Of a stretch of 64,000 nucleotides of DNA, positions 1-11,664 are shown piece after piece (position 1 is the first letter of the stretch; every line of letters begins with the position of its first letter). The translations under genes and the position numbers were made by a program. The DNA lies in assembly GCA_036345935.2 (NCBI GenBank), contig JADWOT020001364.1:112170-176169 (forward strand), written 5' to 3'. Origin of the DNA: Taenia hydatigena (Eukaryota; Platyhelminthes; Cestoda; Cyclophyllidea; Taeniidae). The notes beneath the pieces are model-generated. The model had not been told where the DNA came from, searched no databases, and saw only the letters and a program-made list of their open reading frames with translations.

Positions 1-40
1 GAGAGATTATGAGATGGCTTGTTTCACTTCCATACGGAAG

Positions 41-163
41 TGCAATGGCTCCACCCAAATGAATTGGAAATTCATAATTGTACCACCTGCAACATTTCTT
101 TAAATGTCATATTCGACTGGCAATATAATCCACATGTCCTTTTGTACAACAATATACCCTCAG
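41..163 (+). CDS. Possible partial C2H2-like zinc-finger exon at window edge
   Basis: An open frame runs from an AG at 39-40 to a strong GTAAGT donor at 164. It is 123 nt long and would be phase 1 at both ends. It encodes a PNELE segment followed by CTTC and, 14 residues later, an H, so it resembles a C2H2 finger with loose spacing. The exon at 10736-10855 has nearly the same length (120 nt), the same phases and a matching PNEVE segment before its CPMC, which is why I link the two. The canonical second histidine is not clear and the acceptor has no pyrimidine tract, so this may be a decayed paralogous exon or a chance match. The rest of the gene would lie left of the window. Confidence 0.28.
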
Positions 164-1630
164 GTAAGTAGGCTGCGAGTAAAATGGCTTCTTGTTTGCT
201 AAAGACCAGTCGACAAATAAAACCTTCGTTGCTTTAAATTGTTACACACGTTCCTCATGTTACTTCGCATGGAGGATTGATCTATGAAAATAACCGAAAT
301 GTATAATTCCTTCTAATCGGTTTGGCTTAATTGTGAATTGTAAGCGTCCATGAGAATCGGGTTGCCTATTATTGCATCGAAAACCTGTGGAAGCATTTCA
401 GATGGAAGTCGGAAGGTCGCGAGTTAAGTAACTGGTAGAGACGTTTGTTTACCTGGGTCCGCTTACAAATGTTTTGCATTATGGGAGTGGAGAATTGACT
501 TGTGGAAAAATTTACCCCCATCCTGGATTAGCCGAGCAGAAATTAACCAGATTTGGGGCGTCAAGGTAGTCACTTATCTTCTAAGCTTTTTTAGGTGGTA
601 AGTCAGTAATTTTACGTTGTAATCAATTGCATGCCTGAATTGCTAGCTATGCGTGCAATCGCTAGTAATATGACAACAGGCTAAATCAAACGTAATGAAA
701 GCAGAAACAAAGCATAAGAGCAACTCATGTAAAGGTTTCCGGCGCCTATCGTTATCAGAGTAAGCCAGCGTGTATTGGCCGTGTGACCGAGGTGCGGAAG
801 TCAAAAAATTGGCGTCAGAGAGGCGTCAACGGATTGCTACGAAGTCGCGAAATCACCATGATTACCTGATTTATCGTTGCCTACCCATTACAAAAGCGAT
901 GAACTAAAATAAGATCCTAAGATCCCTTATGCACAGTAAAAACTTAATGCAGCAATGGCATCCATGCCATTGTCTGTTTGCTGCTAAAGGATAACCACAT
1001 GGTCTGATGAAAACCGTTCATCAGATGCCATTTCACTATAGAAATTTGGCTCATTCGTCAGTCAAGTCTTCGAAGAGTGAATGAAATATTGCCATGTTAC
1101 TTGATTGCATACAGCTTCCAGGAGACAAATCAATCTGAGAAGGGTATTTCAAAATCGCTTGCTATCGATTACAAATTTTGGCAACTCTCGTGTTTTTCGG
1201 CCTAAAACTTAAGCACACAGTAGTGTTATTTCAAAAGGGATGATCGCTATTTTAAAGATTAATGCAATTGTCGATTGAGGCTTCATCAACTGCATTGTAC
1301 AAGGGATCGGCCGCATTTCGCAGGTTTTAAACAGCAAAATGAAAAAAACTAAAAAAAGACAGCCACTGTTGACTGCTATTTACAAAAAACTGACCATGAC
1401 TACCATAGCAGCAGCTCAACAAGAAGTAATTTTAAAAAAAGGTAAAAGTATCCGGTAAAATAATGCCAATAGCAAAATGAAAACTATATGTTAAAACAAT
1501 TGATAATAGAGGAAGCAAAAAGAAAAACAGAAAAAGAAATTGGGATTTAATTATAAACGAACCGCCGTAGAAATACTCATTGGTTCGGTGGACACAACAT
1601 GATTCGAAGCAGTAAAATGGCTGTACGCGG
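164..1630. other. Non-coding stretch, no gene seen
   Basis: This stretch is AT-rich, with A-rich runs near 1335-1365 and 1430-1545. I see no splice-bounded exon, RNA gene or repeat that I can support. Confidence 0.5.
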
Positions 1631-1643
1631 GCACACCAGCAAA

Positions 1644-1855
1644 TGCGAGCATTCCACTAGCGTCACCCACATGTGTACTAACCCGCACCAACGTCGCCAG
1701 CGTCTGCTTACCTTCATTGCTCACCCTTTCTTCCCTTCTACTAGCCAAAACAGCTTTCCACTGCATCATCACAGCAAATGCATGCTGGCATTCTCGTCTG
1801 CAATTCAATCCTGCCAATCCCAGGCTCACAATTACGTTGACACATTTATCCACAC
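1644..1855 (+). repeat. Left terminal repeat of TRIM-like copy 1
   Basis: It matches the right repeat base for base over long runs, from the CCACTAGCGTCACCC segment to TATCCACAC. Relative to the right repeat it lacks 51 nt (the segment at about 2350-2400) and about 125 nt of the LTR start. Confidence 0.65.
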
Positions 1856-2109
1856 AGAACACTTTCGGTGCAATTTCTCGTCGCATGCCCACACGCATGC
1901 CTTGGTCGCCATGCAGATGTGCACCATTCGCATTGCAGTTGGTGGGCCCACTAAGAGGCTAAAGCATGGGAGCCTTCGGTATGCACCATCCGTGTGTTTG
2001 GATGAGATGTGCGCCATGGCGATGGCTTCATTGGTTGTTAAGGCGATGCGTGATGAGAAGTGGCATGGATGTGAAGGCGCACAAATGGGTAGGCAAGGAG
2101 GCGGAAGCA

Positions 2110-2137
2110 TGAGGAGGAGGAGGAGGAGGAGGAGGTG
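2110..2137 (+). repeat. GGA/GAG trinucleotide run
   Basis: A run of GAGGAGGAGG units lies inside the TRIM-like element, upstream of the 3' terminal repeat. It is purine-only, and copy 2 has a related G/A-rich run at about 50089-50108. It also creates an artificial poly-Arg tail in a chance open frame. Confidence 0.8.
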
Positions 2138-2179
2138 GGTAATGTTGGGTGGGGAGTAAATAAGAAGGAAGGAGTAAAG

Positions 2180-2559
2180 TGTGCCAGCAACCGCCCGCCC
2201 GCGGGCTTTCCACTATGCTCCAGCACGCATGTACTAACCCACACTGACGTAGCCCTACCTCCATGGCTGGACGGACACCAGAGGTCTCTACGCCGCTGCG
2301 AGCTTTCCACTAGCGTCACCCACATGTGTACTAACCCGCACCAACGTAGCACAACCTCCATGGTGCGACGCAGACCAGAAGCCGCCACGTGGCGCGGTCG
2401 CCAGCGTCTGCTTACCTTCATTGCTCACCCTTTCTTCCCTTCTACTAGCCAAAACAGCTTTCCACTGCATCATCACAGCAAATGCATGCTGGCATTCTCG
2501 TCTGCAATTCAATCCTGCCAATCCCAGGCTCACAATTACGTTGACACTTTTATCCACAC
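2180..2559 (+). repeat. Right terminal repeat of TRIM-like copy 1, with internal ~97-bp tandem units
   Basis: It starts TGTGCCAGCAACCGCCC and ends TATCCACAC. Inside it, two adjacent units of about 97 bp (about 2208-2305 and 2306-2402) share the order TTCCACT, CATGTACTAACCC or its variant, ACGTAG, ACCTCCATGG and GGACxxCAGA. The left terminal repeat and copy 2 carry one such unit or part of one, so the unit number varies between copies. Confidence 0.62.
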
Positions 2560-3489
2560 TTATCCCTTGTCGATATCGTGACTTATTTCTATTTTATAAT
2601 GTAATATATGTAAATAACCGACATCTATATCCGGTCATTAAATATCAAACGCAAAATTACATCACACGGAATACAATTTTACGGTTTTTCAAACTCTTAT
2701 GATGTGAAGCTGTGGTTTGGTATGTTGGAGGCTTGGCGATTTTTTCTACAGCTATTATTCCGACAAGTCGCAAGTTATACCCTATTTTATCATTTAGTTG
2801 ATTAACGGGTGAGAGTGGAAAGGGGCTCTGCATTCTCTGAGACTCTCTTTATCAGCGGTGCCACCCCTTTCCTACCGATATTTTAGAATTCATTAAATCT
2901 GCAATTTGGCCTCTCTTGATACCAAAGGGCCTACAATCCCGCCGCCTGATCTCTAAAATCATAAAGATCAATATCAAGCCTGCAATTGACCCGTATCGAC
3001 AATAAGGTTGCTGGTTTTCCGTGAGCTGATGTAGAATTTGATTTAGAATGATGTCTAGGATCCCGTTTCACGTTGCGACTGAAATTAAATCTAACGCGGT
3101 GATCGCTTACAATTGACAAGACACTTGGAACACTTGATGCAGTAATACTTGCAATTTTAGCATGCGCGTATCGCCTCACTGCTGCGTAATTGTGGGCCTG
3201 CCTCACTTTTAATAGGAACTGTTAATTACTTTGTATAATCTTTTCCACTTATCCTCACGCTGCAATTGCTTTTCATCGTGAACATTTGGGGCCTAGTTAC
3301 ACATTTAAAGGTTTATTATGCATGGATTAAGTGGATAAATGTCTCTCGCTTTTTATTATTCCATGTTTTGGGACACGATACGAGGAAATGAGTGCCTAGA
3401 ATGACATATAACACTGTCTAACGGTGTTTACTCTGAGCCTTAACTACAGTGTGCAAGAGCGATCACTTTTTTTGATTTGAAGATGATGC
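2560..3489. other. Non-coding stretch, no gene seen
   Basis: AT-rich DNA without a supported exon. A minus-strand open frame of 91 codons at 2931-3206 has no recognisable motif and no clear splice sites. Confidence 0.45.
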
Positions 3490-5035
3490 AATAATTGCAA
3501 GGAATGGATAAGGCGCGTTTATTTTGTATCCTGTTTGAAAGCAAAAGAACGAAATGCAAATAAATAAAAATTTGTACGAAATATTGGCCTAATACATATA
3601 ATTAATGATAAATTCCGCCCCAAAATGCTCATACGACTTATTCGTTTAGGAATATACCAAACATCGCTCCAAAATCTAAAATAAAAATAGATACAAAATA
3701 CGTCTGTAAGTTTCAGGACATAAGTCAACTGTGGGTTGTATTTTACGTTAATCGAAACAAGTCTTTATTTTAACTAGTTTAATCAGCATTCTTCAAGGTC
3801 AATAGCGTTAATTGCTTTCTGCCTCTCCGGAATATTTAATTCGTTGCTGCATTGCATTGTCATAGTCATGGCAAAGGTGCGCAATGTAATTTTGAGAACT
3901 CGTCTTAACTACTGAGGATTACTTGGTGAACTGGCGTTGCGGCATAGGAATTCACAAGAATGCATCGCGTCTAACTGAAACATAGCTAGCTGAGCATGAG
4001 GTCGCCGGCGATTGATTCAAAATCAGAGTCGCTCCGTTGGCATTACTTCGCACATGACTCAGGTAAGAATAAATTGTTATTCATGGTTTCCTAACAAACC
4101 TCTCATGCCTAAGTTAACAATAGCTACTTAATACTTCGGCTTTAAGCCTTATTCCCAAGATTTTATTTATTGGTGGGAAGTAAATTTCCCTTACACGAAT
4201 TACTGAACCGCCTACATCTGCGAGCTATGTTTAAAAGTGCTGGTCAATTCGAGTTATTCAATTGCTACCGGGTTGTAGTTGGAGGCCTTCGAGGCAAAAA
4301 AAAATTGCAGTACGCATGTGAAACAATGGCAAATTAACCCGAGTGTGCTGTGTTTTATGCCATTCCTACTTTGATCTGAAAGTGTTCCCAACAAGACCCT
4401 TACCGACGGTTTGCTACAACATTAAAACGGCAAGGATCCTGTTAAACCACACCACTTTGTCTTGCGACTGTAAAAAGAATTTGATGTTGCGAAAATAACG
4501 GAAAGTGCAAATATCAGCTGCGCCATGCTTTTTACTCTAATCTAGAATTAACTAAGGTTCGGCAACAAAGGTTAGGTTGTTTCCCTTCCAAGTAGTTGCA
4601 GTTCAATCGTAAGACATTTGATGTTTGGGAATGGACGCAGTGTAATGCCGATGATTTAGATACGAAAACTTAGATAGCATAGGCACTCAGCTATGACATA
4701 TTTCCCTGGCTGTAATCTGCAATTATCTATTTTTGTACTCAGCTCCTTATTCCGTCCCCAGCAGCTATGATGTTTCTCGTGTTGCACGATAAAATTTGGA
4801 CACCGTCGATAGTCGAGGAAGCCTCTTTGGTAAAGAAGGCTGAGATGACACAAGCATATAAAACTGCACCATATTCTGTTCATTTCGGCCTAGAATCAAT
4901 TAGATTTAAAACACAGCAGCCTACTCCATTCAGCAATTACTTGCAGCAGTTTTCGTATTTTGTCGCGAAAACCAGGCTTTGGTCGATGGTAAGAGTGCCT
5001 AAGTTGGTGCGAAAGATGATAATGCGCGAATGCAC
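3490..5035 (+). repeat. Ancient segmental duplicate, block A copy 1
   Basis: Collinear similarity to 22145-23720 is visible throughout. Shared landmarks include GGAATGGATAAG at the start, a CCACAAGAATG-type segment, CATxACTCAGGTAA near 4060, ACATGTGAAACAAT-like text near 4310, and a near-perfect CAGTTCAATCGTAAGACATTTGAT segment at about 4610. Identity looks like roughly two thirds by eye, with many small gaps. The duplicate is therefore old. No conserved reading frame was found: the 119-codon frame at 4767-5126 is broken in the other copy. Confidence 0.7.
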
Positions 5036-5879
5036 ACACTCAAACAATCGAACTCCTCTGTGCGTGTTTCATTCCATGAACGTTTTTAGCAAGGGTCTGG
5101 AGCATAACGCTTTTGTTTCCTTTTGATCTTACGTTAATCCAAAACGAAGTTTAATATATTGCTCCCCTCCGTAATTGCTTGCGGCATTTCTCCTGATAAG
5201 ATCTGACACTTTTTGCATGCTTGGTGTGTGAGTAGCCAATTTCGCAAAAGAAAGTTTCAATAGCACATAAATCTGCAAATTTTACTCCAGGAATGATCAG
5301 TTTAAAAACTTGATAGCAGGTACCCTGCTGCAATTGCTCGTGGTAGCACTCACTTTGCGATCCCACAATTCAGGTATGGTCGGGGCAGCGAATTCAGGAC
5401 CAGCAAGTGTACAGAGCTCCTTTCACTCTTATCCATGCTGTTCCAGAATTGACCAGAATCAAGAATTAGCTGCTCGTTCTTTTTTTGAAGAGATTGCGAA
5501 ACTTTTCATTTTAAGATGTCTGCTTTGGTAAGGAAAGCTGGAAGATTACGGGCATAGATCGCGATCACTCAGAAATGAGATTCAGCAACTTACTTCAATC
5601 TGCTAGTCCTTGCAGCATTTCTCATTGTAAAATCTAAAGTGTGAATTGTCTATATTTGCAAAGAAAACTGAGAGAGTAGGGTAATAAAAGATGCAAAAGC
5701 AGGGTAAAGTATGCGCGCTCTTGCCAAAGCTAGAATGGTTCAGATTGGAACAGTAACGATGCGGATGTGTAAGAATATGGCACAAAGAAAGCAAATTCGA
5801 TTAGGGTAAAGCAAGCAGTGCATTTTCAAGAAGAATAGTTCGCATGACGGATTAAGAGCATAGTATGTGCTCCCCAAAC

Positions 5880-6900
5880 AGTTTTTTTCCCTTTTAGCAG
5901 TGGCATTATGCAGATATTTTACTTTTTCCACCTCTGCTTTTGCTTTCTCTCGTCCACGATCCATCTTGGTGCCACCCTCACCCCTTACCCTGCTTGATGT
6001 GCATTGTAAATCACACGGGAAAGGGAAAAATATGACCGGCCGCTTTGAGTGGACCATTCATAAATCCGAATTCGTTCATCTTTCACTTAGTCACATGGAT
6101 GGACGAGTGCATGAGTGAATAGTTTAGGGATAGAAGGAAAAGAATAAATAACGCCGCGCCACAGAACTGTGTAGAGTTATCCCATGAGTTTATTTCCAAT
6201 CCTCTCCTCCCCTTCCTCACCCCCACTCATTTCATTTTGACGGCTTCTCATCCCTCCACCTCTGCGCCAATCATTCTTTTGTCTCTTTTAGCTAAATGTT
6301 CATGCTAATGCATTTACTGCTATTGCCTTGCATAATGTGTGGCAACAAGTTGGGATACACATCAGAAACTCACATCCGCTAGATTCGTACCAATCCTAGC
6401 GAGATGAGTCATCGATTTCCTTAACTGACAGTATCTGCTTGACTTGGTTGCAGATTGTCTCATTTCCAAGGGGATTTAAGTAATGCTTATGTCGTTCCCT
6501 CTTCGATACCGTTGTTAAAGTCGAAGTTCTAAAGAGGAAGAGTGGGAGGTACTGCAGCTCTCCGGTTGAGACTTCTGCATAGAAAGGTACTTTTGTCAAG
6601 TGGTTCATTACTTTTTACTTTCTATGTATCGCTTTGATTGACGGGCGCCTTTTTTATATTGCTTGTGCAGATGCAGAACAGTGGCAACACAGGAGACAAA
6701 TCGTTCAAACCTAACCTGAGAGCTTTCGCCTACATGCGTTTACAATCACCAGGTAAGCAGCTCAATATCCATACTTCACACTGGAAGCACTGTAGCAAGG
6801 TGCGCAAGACTAGGCTAGACTACATCTGACTAGATTATACCGGATCGGAACAGAGCAGACCAGTCACCTCGGCTGGATTATAACAGGCTTGCATAAAATA
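5880..6900 (+). repeat. Ancient segmental duplicate, block B copy 1
   Basis: This block is collinear with about 25085-26600. Matching stretches are the pyrimidine-rich 5880-5960 (versus 25085-25175), 6120-6310 (versus 26050-26245) and 6735-6890 (versus 26445-26590). The last includes ATCACCAGxTxAGCAG and a GACTAGxxTxGACTAGAT segment. The block contains the first exon of the micro-exon gene candidate. At the matching place in copy 2 the donor reads CCAG/AT instead of CCAG/GT. Confidence 0.62.
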
Positions 6901-8010
6901 GGAAAAGGAAGGTAGACAGGACTGTCTGATCTATCGCGTATGCCTAATCCCTAGAAGCGCCTCACACGTTATCATTAAAGTCAACTTCAACGCTTGAGTT
7001 TCGCCCGCCTAATAAAATCAACACAACTCCATGCCATGCAATCTGAGGTCTTTTCCTTCTTTATTGCAGATATTAAGGATGATGACGCCTTTAAAATGGG
7101 TGTAGAGGAGCTCTCTACTCTACGTCTTCAACCTCATGCTCCACTCAAAAGCATCCTCGGTAAGTGTGTCCTCCACCTCATCCTACGTTCAATAGGCACT
7201 CTACCATTATCTCCCATCGCAAGTGTTCCAATTATTTAACTTAACTAGAAAAGGAGTGAATGCTGCGTGCTTTTTAGTTTCTTACCTTTATTTTCCGCCA
7301 TGGTGACGCGTGAACGTCTCGCTTCCATGCACCTCTTACTCTTCTCTCATCTTCCCTTCCTCCATACTCATCATCAATTTTCTCCTGCATCATCCTTCTA
7401 CCTCATCAGCTGCCAGCGCTCTCTTTGTAAGTTTCCCTTCATCTCTCCACAGGTCTTACTCCCGATTATAACATAATTAAGTAAAGCAAAGATTCATAAC
7501 CTAGATCAGGCTTGCACAGATCACACTGGATCTGACCAAGTCACGCTCTACGCAAATCTTTATCTTGTTTACGATTTCTTTCCTTCTGTCCCTCTTTTGT
7601 CCTACACCACGCCGCCTCCCTTCCTCCACTCACCTCTTCCAGAGCGAAGGTGAGTGTATCGCTTCCACTTTGCGATTTGTAAACTGGTCAAACTCACCTG
7701 CTTATATCACTGCCTGATTCTTTTCCCTTTAGTAGAGAATGTCTCTACCTGGTGTTCTACAATAATGGGTAAAAATGCAAACTTTCAGACCTTGACCGCC
7801 TTCTCCGTCCTTCCCCCATTTATCTGCACCTATCTGTCTGTTTGCCCAAGTTTGTGCTGGGGAGTCGCCTTAATTAATGTCGCGCGAAACAGGTAGAAGC
7901 GTGTGCGTGTGTGTGTGCTTGAGTGTATGTGAGTGAGAAGGCGCACTTGTTTTACCCTAGCCTCCTAACTCATCCTTCCAGACGAACAACCAGGAAGTTC
8001 CACCCTTTAA
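6671..8010 (+). CDS. Micro-exon gene candidate, six exons, unknown product
   Basis: I read six exons: 6671-6752 (82 nt, begins ATG), 7070-7159 (90 nt), 7410-7426 (17 nt), 7643-7649 (7 nt), 7733-7768 (36 nt) and 7982-8010 (ends TAA). Each acceptor follows a pyrimidine tract ending in CAG or TAG. The donors are GTAAGC, GTAAGT, GTAAGT, GTGAGT and GTAAAA. All five junctions keep one open frame (phases 1, 1, 0, 1, 1), giving a protein of about 87 residues. The first part is polar and basic (SFKPNLRAF), followed by an acidic KDDDAF motif. I recognise no family. Micro-exon genes are well known in parasitic flatworms, where they encode secreted or surface proteins. No signal peptide is encoded in exon 1, so an upstream exon may be missing; a hydrophobic MFMLMHLLLL frame opens at 6299 after a TTTTAG acceptor, but I could not join it in frame. 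An alternative last exon may start at 8161. Confidence 0.5.
7894..7940 (+). repeat. GT-rich microsatellite
   Basis: An imperfect GT run (GCGTGTGCGTGTGTGTGTGC) followed by GAGTGTATGTGAGTGAG lies in the last intron of the micro-exon gene candidate. Confidence 0.7.
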
Positions 8011-10699
8011 TTGTTCATTTGTTGTTTACCCAGCCATTCATTTAATCTCAACTCCACCCTCCGCCAACACGATATCACCCACACGCTTACCAAATCGCTT
8101 CACTGCATTTAATCGCTTTTTCCCTCCTCTGGCTCCCCCACTTCCTTTCTTTCCTCAGACTGAAGTGGACACGGCACATAAAACTGGCAAATACTCTCAT
8201 GTCTAGTTGAGGCAATTCATCTCCTGTGTCGCTACCTTTTTGTGTTGCCTATGCGGGTCTGGAACAAAGGGTCCGTCAATCAAGGCGTTGCGGCACAAGC
8301 GACAAGTAAGGAATCAGATGGCAGATCTGATTTTTTACGATTGCGAAAGTCGCGATCAAGGAGCTGTAGTGCCTCCTACTCTTCCTTTTTGTCATTACGA
8401 GTCAAATAACAATATCGGAGGAGAAACAACATAAGGGATAGGAACTAGGAAATCAAGATATTTTTTAATACTAGGGTTAGTTTTGGCGGCAGGATGTTCG
8501 CTTCAAGTATAACCAGCCCAGCTCTTTGACCCATAGGCGATGCCTCCGTGGTTCATGCTAACAGTGTTATAGATCCTCTGTTCGTCATTTACAAAGGCAG
8601 CATTTGTGTGAACTTCTTTATTCTTTTACCCGTCCCTCCGACTACGCCAAATACGCCATGGCCGTTTGTTTTGAGACATCTTTATTGTCTTTGGCAAAGC
8701 GTTAATAGAGAGTGCATTGATAGGCAGCTGTGGGATGGCGTTTGCCGGTGTCGGAGGATTTACGTTGTGTTCCTGCCGCTCATTCAAGAAGTATATTTCA
8801 AGACGTATCGGCCTAGCCAGATGGGTGGCCGCTGGGCCATGCCAGTAGTCCTGACCCCTCCGTTCGCTGAATTTTATTCCACCACAACGCAGAAGAAGAG
8901 CCTACGAAATGAAGGTAATTAGAATTGACGTGTATATACTCATAGTATGAGTTCCGTTGGATTTATTCTTGAGATGCATCACACCTTGCGAATCAGAGTG
9001 CAATGGAACATCGGAGTCTCGGCAATTGATTTGCAAGGTGTAAACTTTCGCAAGGGTGATTCCAATAGAGCTCTCACACTGGTCCCATACACGTTAAATT
9101 TAAATTGCCTGCATCCTGAAGACCCTCTTACAGTCTAACCATGTTTCACCGCGGATGCGTCTGTGGGCTTTTGTGATTGCCGCATCTGACAAGCTTACAA
9201 AGAAAAGCAGATGTTTTGAATCAGCAATGAAGATAGAACTTGGAAAATGACTTGAATGCGTAAAATGTAAAACACCGCCCACGGTAGGCTCGAATCGTCC
9301 ATGACATTTTCCTTATATACTGATTGGCAGATTACAACTGAGCATTTGTCGATGAGACCAGCTAAGAGCGCTGCTATTGCGTTGATGCGTTCTCGACCTT
9401 CATCTGATGACCACAAGGACACCCTTGATTGCGGCTTACCCACACTCTTGAAGCACAAGTCCTACAGACTAAAAACTCGCATCACGCCCGTCGCAAACCA
9501 ACTTAGGAGGTCTAGTCAAAGAATCGTTCATGAGAGACATAGTTGGCATTATACTTGGCTGCAACGCCACGCAATTGGTGCGGTCTGGTAGAAAATCCGA
9601 TTTCAGATGTTTTCATGTTGAGGTGTATGCTGAAGCAAGCTTAAAGCTAATGAAGGCCAGCTAAGACGCAATTGCCATGTAATGGAGTTGAACACTTTGG
9701 CTTTTCTTTTATACATGTAAAAGCAAAGAAGTAGGGGTGTAATTATGCCATTGCAATGATACAGGACTGATTATCAACAATACCAACTTCTGTAGAATTA
9801 CGAAACCAAAGCATTAAAGTTGCCTGGAATTTACTACCTGTTCCTAATGCATACCTATCACAATAGGAATATGCAGCTTAGGTCGCTACCAACGGCAACT
9901 TGTTCAAGATTGTTCTTCCATTTTCTCCTTTTTTACCGCCAGGATCAACATGGATGGAGTGCTAAGCTTGCTCTATTACCAATGCAAATGCAAGCAACAA
10001 GAACATAAAATGCAAAATCTACACTTTAGCAAAAAAGATTATTTCCAATCATTACAAATCCTTCTCGACAAGTCATCATGTCAATTTACTTAAGGTCATG
10101 GTCATAAGGTACAAGGAAGGTGCCAGATTGCGTCCGAATTCCTGAATGGGTGATGTTTGGAACCGTCGGTAACTGACCCACTTCATTTCGCCTCCTCAAA
10201 TCGTACCTTAAATTTTACTCGATTTAAGCTTCAAGTAGGCAACGTGGCACCCTACGGTGGATGATTGGGACGGTTGTCCTGCAATTTGTGAGTTGTTTAT
10301 AGCTGAACTTAATGCAGATGTGAACACCTATTCCGCCAGGGCAAAATTACTGCAGTGGTGTCTGCTCGCCTCATTGAGTTGAGTTGTACTCCAGCCGTGA
10401 GTTCCGTCAAACTCCGCTCATCTGGAGAGTGTGAATATCGATTCGGAGACACTATGTTGGAGGAACGTCCTACGCCAATATGCTGGGCCTTCTTTTAATT
10501 TCCATTTATGGATCTTCTGAATGTGTTCCGATCCGTCTTTTGACTGGTGTAGCATAAAGGTGCTTGCAGTCAGAACCCTACGAGAGTTTTCGTAAGCCAA
10601 TTAGCGTAGTCAATCGCTAAACTTGCAAAAGGAGCATGTTTTGCTGGCCCACTGGTAATAACACGATTACTGTCATTAGTGGTTCGCCATTAGTGGGTT
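8011..10699. other. Mostly non-coding; several unassigned open frames
   Basis: A 124-codon plus frame at 8548-8922 and a 96-codon frame at 9301-9591 are open but show no recognisable motif, and frames of this length are expected by chance in this window. The segment around 8810-8885 has a related copy near 63700-63770 (see the separate entry). Confidence 0.4.
8810..8885 (+). repeat. Short dispersed segment, copy 1
   Basis: It shares CCTAG, TGGGCCATGCCAG and CCGTTxxxTGAAT in the same order and spacing with about 63700-63770. Only about 70 bp clearly match. It could be a fragment of a dispersed element or of an old duplication. Confidence 0.35.
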
Positions 10700-10823
10700 C
10701 GTCTCATGCAAACTATTCCTAAATCAATGCTTTAGTGGACCCCAATGAAGTCGAAAGAATGAATAATTTGGGAATGCACCTCTACTGTCCAATGTGTCGC
10801 CAAGCGTGTGTGACTCTGGAGGC
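10700..10823 (+). repeat. Inverted duplication arm A (zinc-finger exon)
   Basis: The reverse complement of this 124-nt segment occurs at 11665-11788 with only three visible differences. It covers the 3' end of an intron, its acceptor and most of a zinc-finger exon. Sequence beyond both ends does not match. Confidence 0.85.
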
Positions 10824-10855
10824 GTTGCAAGATCACATGGATTCACACGATTTCG
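10736..10855 (+). CDS. C2H2 zinc-finger exon (intact copy of exon 4)
   Basis: The exon lies between TGCTTTAG and GTAAGT, is 120 nt long and is phase 1 at both ends. The frame reads DPNEVE, then a canonical finger CPMC-x12-H-x3-H ending HMDSH. Its first 88 nt match, in inverted orientation, the fourth exon of the minus-strand zinc-finger gene at 11685-12462; there a C-to-T change creates a stop, whereas this copy keeps CAA. No partner exon was found on the plus strand on either side. It may therefore be an exon stranded by an inversion, or belong to a transcript whose other exons I cannot see. The role would be nucleic-acid binding, from the family alone. Confidence 0.55.
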
Positions 10856-11664
10856 GTAAGTATTGTTTCATCTATCAGGTAATTTTCCACAGTGATTAGT
10901 TTTTTTGCAACGCTTTGATTTCTTTTGCTTTGAAGGCCTCTGGTATGAAATGCTTGGCTAATTGCGATCAAGCTTAACTGCGCTAGCAAGACTTGTAAGT
11001 CTTTAGTGAGCTTTATGGTTATTTTTTATTATTTAAGTGCATTTTTTGACCTAATAAGGCGTGAGTATTTACTGTGTGATATGGGCGGATGTGACAATCT
11101 GAGCTTAAGTGAACATTACCTAAGTGATATGGTAAGGCGTGTATCGCATCGACAGATGTAGGCAGCTGCACGGTTGAGCATGAATTCACAGGTTATTGGC
11201 ATTTGAATCGCATTGCATCTTTGAGTACTTATAAGATTATAATTAAACGCTCATTCTCCGGTGTTTTAGTGCAATCCAACGAGCTGCATTAACTTATCTT
11301 TACGGACGTACACTTAGCCATGTATTTAACGGGTTAACATACGGTCAATATAAGTGGAAAATTCGATCATGGCTTCTGATTTTACATCCTAGTCATTGCT
11401 GTACGTAAGAATGGTATTTTAACTCAAATATTAGGAAAATTTGAGTGATTACATGGCGGAGTGACTACAGCGTAGGGAAGAAAGATTTGTAGAAGATGAC
11501 AGGCTTTTAAAAAAGGATAGTGTACTAAGGGCATTATCATATTTGAGACTGTACAATGCCACCTTGCACAATCAATTACCAATACCCAATGGAACCTGAC
11601 ATGGAAATCTATCGAAGCCTGCCGCGATTATCAAGACAGTTGGCTTTCCCTTGTTGTTTCCCTT

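Larger units (their letters stand above)
1634..2559 (+). mobile_element. TRIM-like miniature LTR element, copy 1 (most complete)
   Basis: Two direct terminal repeats flank a short internal region. The left repeat (about 1644-1855) and the right repeat (2180-2559) are almost identical over their shared 205 nt, from GTCACCCACATG to TTTATCCACAC. The right repeat starts with TG after a purine-rich stretch (AAGAAGGAAGGAGTAAAG), as expected of a polypurine tract before a 3' LTR. The internal part is only about 325 bp and has no Gag or Pol. This layout fits terminal-repeat retrotransposons in miniature (TRIM), non-autonomous elements known from plants and taeniid tapeworms. The left repeat lacks the first part of the LTR and has an internal 51-nt deletion. 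A target-site duplication cannot be read because the left end is damaged. Confidence 0.62.

Noticed and set aside
1599..2159. The longest open frame of the window (186 codons)
   Set aside because: It crosses the left terminal repeat and internal part of TRIM-like copy 1 and ends in an Arg run made by the GGA repeat. Frames on the other strand are equally open, and TRIM elements do not code.
4767..5126. 119-codon plus frame
   Set aside because: It lies in duplicate block A, but the matching place at about 23450 has in-frame stops, so the frame is not conserved.
6299..6393. Hydrophobic ATG frame after a TTTTAG acceptor, as first exon of the micro-exon gene
   Set aside because: No donor was found that joins it in frame to the exon at 6671, so it was left out of the model.
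8548..8922. 124-codon plus frame
   Set aside because: No motif, no clear start context, and a length expected by chance among the many frames of this AT-rich window.
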